DNA of 64,000 nucleotides, taken from assembly GCA_963831705.1 (NCBI GenBank), contig CAWHRE010000005.1, positions 62,001-126,000 of the forward strand, given 5' to 3'. Below, one piece after another: positions 58,943 through 64,000 of the stretch (the first letter of the stretch is position 1; the number at the start of each line of letters is the position of its first letter). Made by a program: the position numbers and the translations under genes. The stretch comes from DASQPR01 sp963831705. Lineage in GTDB: Bacteria; Actinomycetota; Actinomycetes; Mycobacteriales; Micromonosporaceae. A model generated the notes under the pieces. That model was not told the DNA's origin. It worked only from the letters and a program-made list of their open reading frames with translations, and did no database searches.

Positions 58943-61411
58943 TCAGTGCGCGTACACCGAGATCTCGGAGAACTGCGCGGCGATCCAGCCGGTGTTGTTC
59001 GTGACGGTGAACGTGAGCGTCTGCACCATCGTGGCCGGGAACGTGATCGTCACCGTGTTGTTGTCCACGCCCGGGTCGAGCGTGTAGTCGGCCGAGGCCA
59101 CCAGCGGCGAGCCGTCGGCAGCGATCGACAGCGTCTCGGTACGCGTACCCCAGCCCGGCGGCAGCGCCAGCACGACTCGGTCGACCGAGAACTTCTCGCC
59201 CAGGTCGATCGTGACCGTCTGCGGGAAGCCCTGAGCGTCCAGGCTCTCGTAGTACGTGCCCTGATCGCCGTCGACGAGCTTGTACGCGCCGTAGTAGTCG
59301 TTCACCTCAGAGCTCGACGTCGCGGTGCGGCCCAGCGCCAGGTCACCGTTCGGGTCGAAGCCGACGCCGCTGAGCGCGACCAGGTACGGGCCGGCCGGCG
59401 ACGTGCTGTCGATCGTGACCAGGCCGGAGTAGTTCGCCGACGTGGTCGGGTTGAACGTCGCGGTCAGCGAGCAGGTCGCGCCGGCCGCGATGGTCGCGCA
59501 GGTGTTCGGGATCGTGAAACCGGCCGGGGCCTGCACCGCCGTGATGGTTACCGAATTCGGGCCAGCGTTCGTGATGTCGATCGACTTCACCGTGGTCGAG
59601 CCGAGCGTCTGGAAGCCGTAGCTGATGCCGAGCGCCTGAGCGATGGTCAGCTGACCGGCCGGCGGGAAGCCGCACTTCGTGGTCGACCAACCGAGGTTGC
59701 CCGCGCCCTTGGTGACGGTGAACCCGCTGTTGCAGTCGTAGATGCCCGCGGCACCCAGACCGGCCGCGACGACGTGCGAGAACGTCGCCGAGCCGGGCGA
59801 CTGCAGCTGCAGCGCGAACGTGCCCGCTCCGATGATCGCGAGCTGGTCAACGTGCACGTTCGTGATCGCCTTGCCGTAGAAGCCGACCGCAGCGAACGAG
59901 CTGCTCAGGATCGTGTTGCTGGTGATGTTGATCGTGCCGTCCATGGCCTCGTCGCCGGCCCACAGCCACAGTGCGGGCGCCTCGGTCGGGTCGTTCGGAA
60001 GCAGCTGACCGTCGCGTACGAGCAGGTTGCCCTTGACCGTCGTGACACCGGACAGCGGCACCGATCCGAACCGGTTGGCCACCTGGACGCCGCCGCCCTG
60101 GTTGACCGTGTCCGATGCGATGTCGTCGCTCACCGTGTTGTCGTGGCCCCCGTAGACGGCGAAGCCGTTCGCAAGGACCGGCACGGAGACCGTGTCGTGT
60201 GTGAACGAGTTGTTGTTGTCGGCGTTCGTGTCCGACCACATCGCCATGCCGTCGTCACCGGTGTTACGGATGAACGTGTTGGAGACCGTCACGTGGCTGA
60301 TGCCGTTGTGCAGGTTGATGCCGTCCGCGTTGGTGTCCTGAATCCGGGTGTTCGTGATGGTCAGACCGTCCATCGGACCGTCGAACCAGGCACCGACCTT
60401 GGTGTGCTGGATCCAGAGGTTATTGACGGTCGAGCCGCCGCCCATCGCGCCGCCGAGGCCGCTGTCGGAGAGCGAGTCGTTTCGGATCCGGGTGTCCCCA
60501 AAGACCGCGAAGTCGGCGAGGTGCACGCCGAGGCTCGGGCTAGGGTTGGTCGGGCCGTTGCCGAACACGCCGACACCGGCGCCGGACAGGACCGAGTACC
60601 ACGGTCCGGCACCGTCCACGGTGACGTTGTTGACGAGCAGTTGGCGGGTCACCTTGAACGTACCGGCCGGAATCCAGACGCCCTGGTGAGCGGCCTCGGC
60701 CGTGTTGATCGCGTTCTGGATCGCGTCACTGGAGTCGTTGACGCCGGTCGGGTCCGCGCCGACCGTGGCGACGTCCAGGAAGCCGGCCGGAGCCGTCTTT
60801 GCCGCCGCCACGTTTTCGAAATCGGCGAGGTCGATCACCGTGTTCGCCGCGGTCGCCTTGAACTCGACGACCGTACCGGCCGGGAGCGTCTTGCCGAACA
60901 TCGTGCGTACATCATCGAAGTAGTGGTGCTCGCCGCCCTCGGCAACGTTCTTCGTGAACGGATAGTTGCCGTAGAAGTGCGAGTACGCCGCGGTGAGCGT
61001 CAGGCTGCTCGACGCCTTGCCGTTGAGGCTCACACCGAGCGGGGCATCAGGGCCGTCCGGAATCGAGTAACGCACGTCAACCGCGTTTGCCGCCTTGGCG
61101 AGCACGAAGTCGACGACCTGACCGGGAGCGAGGGAAACGGCCTTGCGACCGGATGCCTCAGCGGCCAGCGAGGTGAACGCGCGGCTCGCCGCGAGCACCG
61201 TACCGGTGGTCTGCGCGTTCTCCGCCTCGTACTCGGTGAACGGCACGTTGGCGCCGGCGCCGGTCAGGTTCGGCAGCGGCAGCGCGGTGCCCGGCAGCGA
61301 CGGGATTGTGGGGAGCTGCGGGTGGCTCGCCACGGCGGGCGCGGCCAGAATTGCCGACGTCGCGAGCGCCGCAGCTACCGCGATCGAAATAGGGATAAGA
61401 CGGGGCTTCAT
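58943..61411 (-). CDS. Secreted multidomain beta-helix glycanase (GH87/GH55-like) with discoidin domain
   Basis: 822 residues. A signal peptide ends near APAVASH (about residue 29). A first beta domain (about 50-190; YEAENAQTTGTVL, then VSLAPGQVVDFVLAKAANAV) resembles the sugar-binding unit in front of mycodextranases. A right-handed beta helix follows (about 210-560; VGADPTGVNDSSDAIQNAIN, VWIPAGTFKVT and repeated VTVSNTFIRNTGDDGMAMWS-like turns), then an ASH/anchor-D type Ig domain (about 600-690; CATIAAGATCSLTATFNPT) and a discoidin F5/8C domain (about 700-822). This order fits alpha-1,3-glucanase-like enzymes acting on fungal or plant glucan. Polysaccharide is not proven. ATG 61411. Confidence 0.85.
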   Translation of the reverse strand: MKPRLIPISIAVAAALATSAILAAPAVASHPQLPTIPSLPGTALPLPNLTGAGANVPFTEYEAENAQTTGTVLAASRAFTSLAAEASGRKAVSLAPGQVVDFVLAKAANAVDVRYSIPDGPDAPLGVSLNGKASSSLTLTAAYSHFYGNYPFTKNVAEGGEHHYFDDVRTMFGKTLPAGTVVEFKATAANTVIDLADFENVAAAKTAPAGFLDVATVGADPTGVNDSSDAIQNAINTAEAAHQGVWIPAGTFKVTRQLLVNNVTVDGAGPWYSVLSGAGVGVFGNGPTNPSPSLGVHLADFAVFGDTRIRNDSLSDSGLGGAMGGGSTVNNLWIQHTKVGAWFDGPMDGLTITNTRIQDTNADGINLHNGISHVTVSNTFIRNTGDDGMAMWSDTNADNNNSFTHDTVSVPVLANGFAVYGGHDNTVSDDIASDTVNQGGGVQVANRFGSVPLSGVTTVKGNLLVRDGQLLPNDPTEAPALWLWAGDEAMDGTINITSNTILSSSFAAVGFYGKAITNVHVDQLAIIGAGTFALQLQSPGSATFSHVVAAGLGAAGIYDCNSGFTVTKGAGNLGWSTTKCGFPPAGQLTIAQALGISYGFQTLGSTTVKSIDITNAGPNSVTITAVQAPAGFTIPNTCATIAAGATCSLTATFNPTTSANYSGLVTIDSTSPAGPYLVALSGVGFDPNGDLALGRTATSSSEVNDYYGAYKLVDGDQGTYYESLDAQGFPQTVTIDLGEKFSVDRVVLALPPGWGTRTETLSIAADGSPLVASADYTLDPGVDNNTVTITFPATMVQTLTFTVTNNTGWIAAQFSEISVYAH

Positions 61412-61431
61412 CGTGGCTTGTCTTCTTTCGA

Positions 61432-61495
61432 GTGAGCCGTATAGACGCCTGAGGGACTCATATGTGAGTTGCAACTCAGATATGAGTGGGCTCAC
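61432..61495. promoter_or_regulatory. Nested palindrome, probable operator of the glycanase gene
   Basis: The perfect 12-base palindrome GAGTTGCAACTC (61466-61477) is flanked by ctcatat and atatgag (61457-61463, 61480-61486), giving 26 paired bases with one two-base interruption each side. An outer GTGAGCC/GGCTCAC pair (61432-61438, 61489-61495) adds a second level. It lies 20-85 bases upstream of the glycanase start. The inner shape is like sites of LacI-family repressors, but no such regulator is nearby. Confidence 0.7.
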
Positions 61496-61654
61496 CGTAG
61501 CGATCACGACATTGTTTCCGCAAGATGTCGGTGTAACTTTGCAAAACAATGACGTAACTCCAGGCGACAATTCTTCTCGTCTCGGCAGGTCAGACCGTAT
61601 CTGGCCGCAATTACTTTGTTTCGAGCGAGTTGCCGGGCGGTAGCCGCCTTGCTC

Positions 61655-62491
61655 CTATTCGCTTTCTGGGGCTTCCGATTTGCCATTTGGTCTTGCAACA
61701 TCGGTATGATGATCCGCAATAATTTGCACGACTCGATCATCAATTTCGTGCCAAAGCACATCTGCAATCGCGAATCCGTGCAGAACGGCCAGCCGTCGCC
61801 ACAGTTGTTGCCCGGCCTTCCACGAATTCGCGAATTGGGCGATCGCATCGCCGGCCATTGCCATGCGCAACTGCGCCGCACTCGCCGGCGGCAACTCGCG
61901 TTCCGCACGCCGCGACGGCGTCAACCACGTGCGCGTCTGGTCCGCGTCCACTCGCGCCATCCACAATAGATGCCGGTGTACGTGCGACAGCGCATCGTGT
62001 GCCCGGAGGACCTCGCCGCGGGCCAAGACGTGCAAGCCGAGCACGAGCCAGTTGGCAAAGCGGAGACAGAGTTGCTCGATATCGGCGGCCGACGACGGTA
62101 CGTCCGGCGGGCGGCGTCGAAGCAGCAGTTCGCGAAGCTCGCCGGTACGGTCGTGCACGATCATGTCGTCGACCGAGGCGCCGTCCGACGGCCACGCCGC
62201 GACCTGTGCCATCTCAGCGGTCGAAGCGAAATGGAACTCGCCACGAATCAGGCCGGGGAAGAACACGACGTGCGCGCCGAACTCGTTGACCACGATCGCG
62301 TTGGTGGGTCCGATCCGCTCGCACCACGCTCTTCCGTCCACAGGTGCGCAGTGAAAGAACCAGAACTCGACGTCGCTGTACCTGTCCCCCACGCCTTGCG
62401 CGAATGATCCGTACATCAGAGCGGCGTCGAGCAACGCGTCGGCGAGGCAGAGTTCCTGTACGCGCCCAATCAGCGCAAGCTGTCGCAACAT
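61655..62491 (-). CDS. Nucleotidyltransferase-fold protein, lincosamide nucleotidyltransferase (Lnu)-like
   Basis: About 278 residues. The N-terminal part has the Pol-beta motif MYGSFAQGVGDRYSDVEFWFF, with the metal-binding Asp and Glu, followed by VNEFGAHVVFFPGLIRGEFHF, which matches Lnu(B/F)-type enzymes that adenylylate lincomycin. The C-terminal half is helical, with an RRAERELPPA stretch. Similar genes are chromosomal in many actinobacteria, so resistance is not implied. ATG 62491 is the usual N-terminus (MLRQLALIG); ATG 62533 is also open. Confidence 0.8.
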   Translation of the reverse strand: MLRQLALIGRVQELCLADALLDAALMYGSFAQGVGDRYSDVEFWFFHCAPVDGRAWCERIGPTNAIVVNEFGAHVVFFPGLIRGEFHFASTAEMAQVAAWPSDGASVDDMIVHDRTGELRELLLRRRPPDVPSSAADIEQLCLRFANWLVLGLHVLARGEVLRAHDALSHVHRHLLWMARVDADQTRTWLTPSRRAERELPPASAAQLRMAMAGDAIAQFANSWKAGQQLWRRLAVLHGFAIADVLWHEIDDRVVQIIADHHTDVARPNGKSEAPESE

Positions 62492-62538
62492 CCAGCCGAC
62501 GCTAGCCGCGCCCGCCACCCCAAGCGAGCGCATTACCG

Positions 62539-62580
62539 CAAGATCAGCGCAACATCATCGGTGACGTTGCGTGGATCTTG
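62539..62580. terminator. Imperfect palindrome between MHYT and nucleotidyltransferase genes
   Basis: CAAGATC (62539-62545), GCAAC and TCA pair in order with TGA, GTTGC and GATCTTG (62574-62580) through small internal loops. It touches the end of the MHYT gene on the left-reading strand. A terminator role is likely by position. Confidence 0.6.
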
Positions 62581-62582
62581 GA

Positions 62583-63479
62583 TTAGTGAGGGCGGCGCAG
62601 GCGGGTCATCGTTATCACCGTCGTCGGGTGGTCGTCCTCGACGGGCGAACGGGGTTCACGCGGAGGCTGTGCGGGAATGTGCCAGGTGGAGCGAGTCGGG
62701 CTCGCCGCGGCGTCCAGGATGGTTCGGTCGACGGTCAGTCCGGCGCCGTCGTCGGACATCATGCCGAGCGCGGCGAACAACATCGCCAGCAGCGTGAAGA
62801 TTCCACCGATGGTGACCGGAATGATGATCGAGACAGCTTCCACGCCATCCGGCATCCGGCCGTCCGGCGCGAGATGCACCTGCAGGGCGGCCATGCCGGT
62901 GTAGTGCGTCGCGGCGACCATGAACGCGAACACGACCGCGCCGGCACCGACGGCGGCGTAACTGTCGACCCATACGGTGAGCGCCAGCGCGATGATCGAA
63001 CCGACCACGGCGATCAGTACCGATGCCTCGACCAGATGGGCGTCGTACGTGTAGAAGCCCTCGACGTGGCTGGCCGCGACGCCGTAGTAGTGCATGGCCG
63101 CGACACCGCCGCCGATCAGCACGCCGCCGGAGACGACCCGGAGGACCGACGGCCGGCGTACGCCCACCACCTGCAACGCGACCACGGTCACCAGCACCGA
63201 GATGAACAGGCTGAGAATGGTCTCGGCGACGTTGTACCGGATCGGGCTGTCCGGCACATCGAATCCCAGCACCGCGATGAAATGGGTGAGCCACACACCG
63301 ACCACGGACAGCGCGGATGCGCCGAACAGCAGCCAGCGAACGCCGTACCGGCGCGACGCCGTCTTTCCCGCCCGCACCAGGCAGGATAGGCCGAACAACG
63401 CCCCCACCAGCGCCATCGCGAACGCGACGATCGGGTTGACGGCGCCAAAAGCGAACGGATTCGTCACGGTCATCGGCAC
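62583..63479 (-). CDS. MHYT-domain membrane sensor protein
   Basis: 298 residues with seven membrane helices. Three MHYT-like motifs lie at helix ends: WLTHFIAVLG, AMHYYGVAA and ATHYTGMAA, which are thought to bind copper and sense oxygen, CO or NO. There is no GGDEF, EAL or kinase output domain; the C-terminal 55 residues are a polar tail (ASPTRSTWHIPAQPPREPRS). GTG 63479 has GGAGGT with seven bases between, better than ATG 63473. Signal transfer must go through a partner or be intramembrane. Confidence 0.88.
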   Translation of the reverse strand: MPMTVTNPFAFGAVNPIVAFAMALVGALFGLSCLVRAGKTASRRYGVRWLLFGASALSVVGVWLTHFIAVLGFDVPDSPIRYNVAETILSLFISVLVTVVALQVVGVRRPSVLRVVSGGVLIGGGVAAMHYYGVAASHVEGFYTYDAHLVEASVLIAVVGSIIALALTVWVDSYAAVGAGAVVFAFMVAATHYTGMAALQVHLAPDGRMPDGVEAVSIIIPVTIGGIFTLLAMLFAALGMMSDDGAGLTVDRTILDAAASPTRSTWHIPAQPPREPRSPVEDDHPTTVITMTRLRRPH

Positions 63480-63637
63480 GAATTCCACCTCCGCCGGACA
63501 GCGTTCCTCGCGTACATCGATGTCCGTCACACAAGCTGTGCGTTACGCGACGAAGACTCCCAGCATCGAGTGTGAACGCGAGGTGGCCTCGACCGCTTTG
63601 CCATGAATGGCGGTCGCCGGTGGTCGAGAATGACGAG

Positions 63638-64000
63638 GTGCCGGTAGCGAGATATCGACCTATGAAGCCGCGTGACACCGGCCAGCCCCACCGCGCCTCG
63701 ACGCCACTCGAATTGTTCTTCGACCTGTGTTTCGTGGTCGGCGTCGCGCAGGCGAGCAATCGATTACACCACTCACTCACGAGCGGCCAGATAGGTCACG
63801 GTCTGGTCAGCTATCTGCTGGTGTTCTTCGCGATCTGGTGGGCTTGGGTGAACTTCACCTGGTTCGCCTCCGCGTACGACAACGACGACGTGCTCTACCG
63901 CCTGACCACGCTCGTCCAGATCACGGGGGCACTCATCCTCGCCGCCGGCGTTCCGGCCGCATTCGACCACGACGACTTCGCGGTTGTCGTCGTCGGGTAC
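63638..64000 (+). CDS. Low temperature requirement protein A (LtrA), cut by the window edge
   Basis: The first 121 codons are present. RASTPLELFFDLCFVVGVAQ, then LVFFAIWWAWVNFTWFASAYDNDDVLYR and LTTLVQITGALILAAGVPAAF is the LtrA signature. These are polytopic membrane proteins of unknown function, named from a Listeria mutant unable to grow in the cold. The start may be GTG 63638 or ATG 63662; neither has a clear ribosome site. It is divergent from the MHYT gene. Confidence 0.88.
   Translation, partial: MPVARYRPMKPRDTGQPHRASTPLELFFDLCFVVGVAQASNRLHHSLTSGQIGHGLVSYLLVFFAIWWAWVNFTWFASAYDNDDVLYRLTTLVQITGALILAAGVPAAFDHDDFAVVVVGY

Noticed and set aside
58877..61435. Very long open frame on the plus strand
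   Set aside because: It is antisense to the secreted glycanase, is dominated by Arg/Val/Asp and shows no domain; the minus strand has the signal peptide and beta-helix pattern.
61655..62491. Acquired lincosamide-resistance gene
   Set aside because: Base composition and codon use match the neighbours and there are no mobile elements; it looks like a chromosomal relative.

Overview
The window is 64 kb of high-GC DNA from an actinobacterium. Signs of this are frequent GTG and TTG starts, genes without a ribosome site, a 13E12/DUF222 HNH gene, a MprF-LysX type gene, an FHA-ABC fusion, ydaO-type riboswitches in front of NlpC/P60 hydrolases, and a SigB/HrdB-type sigma factor. The genus cannot be fixed from the sequence alone. 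I see no phage, insertion sequence, integrase or CRISPR array. The content is chromosomal housekeeping and catabolism, with a few decayed genes.

Layout. 1-6.3 kb: 5' end of a siroheme synthase, a class A penicillin-binding protein, a GNAT acetyltransferase, SURF1, a small membrane protein and an ATP-dependent DNA ligase with an unusual internal insertion. 6.3-7.3 kb: a repeat-rich region without a gene. 7.3-15.9 kb: two M20 hydrolases, an M48 protease, cobyric acid synthase, a second SSB, an alpha/beta hydrolase and a DUF1444-like protein. 15.9-22.9 kb: YjbR-like protein, tRNA-Arg(TCT), DUF6624, 13E12 HNH protein, VOC protein, a PadR/membrane-protein pair whose second gene looks frameshifted, and a decayed AAA ATPase. 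22.9-26.2 kb: PAP2 enzyme and FHA-ABC exporter. 26.2-34.4 kb: two NlpC/P60 hydrolases, each behind a probable c-di-AMP riboswitch, flanking a molybdate regulator-modABC operon, a DUF1003 protein and the sigma factor.

34.4-42.7 kb: rocD and a dimethylargininase-like gene (arginine/ornithine use), a GH3 glycosidase, a CurA-like reductase, an RNA 2'-O-methyltransferase, pirin and an unrecognised exported protein. 42.7-49.9 kb: lysX broken by two apparent 1-base insertions, a CopC-CopD fusion, a DsbA-like thioredoxin protein, a Bcp peroxiredoxin and an odd tRNA with anticodon TAG. 49.9-58.9 kb: MOSC protein and a histidine-utilisation operon (RpiR regulator, hutU, M20 amidohydrolase, hutF, repeat array, hutI, hutH) that would take histidine to glutamate. 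58.9-64 kb: secreted beta-helix glycanase, lincosamide nucleotidyltransferase-like protein, MHYT sensor protein and the start of an LtrA protein.

Intergenic DNA is rich in perfect hairpins, mostly without a T-run, and in short tandem repeats. The most interesting unexplained items are a 19-bp inverted repeat enclosing two more hairpins at 27.6 kb, the 39-bp array in the hut operon that is also an open frame coupled to both neighbours, and the tRNA with a Leu anticodon but a short variable loop.
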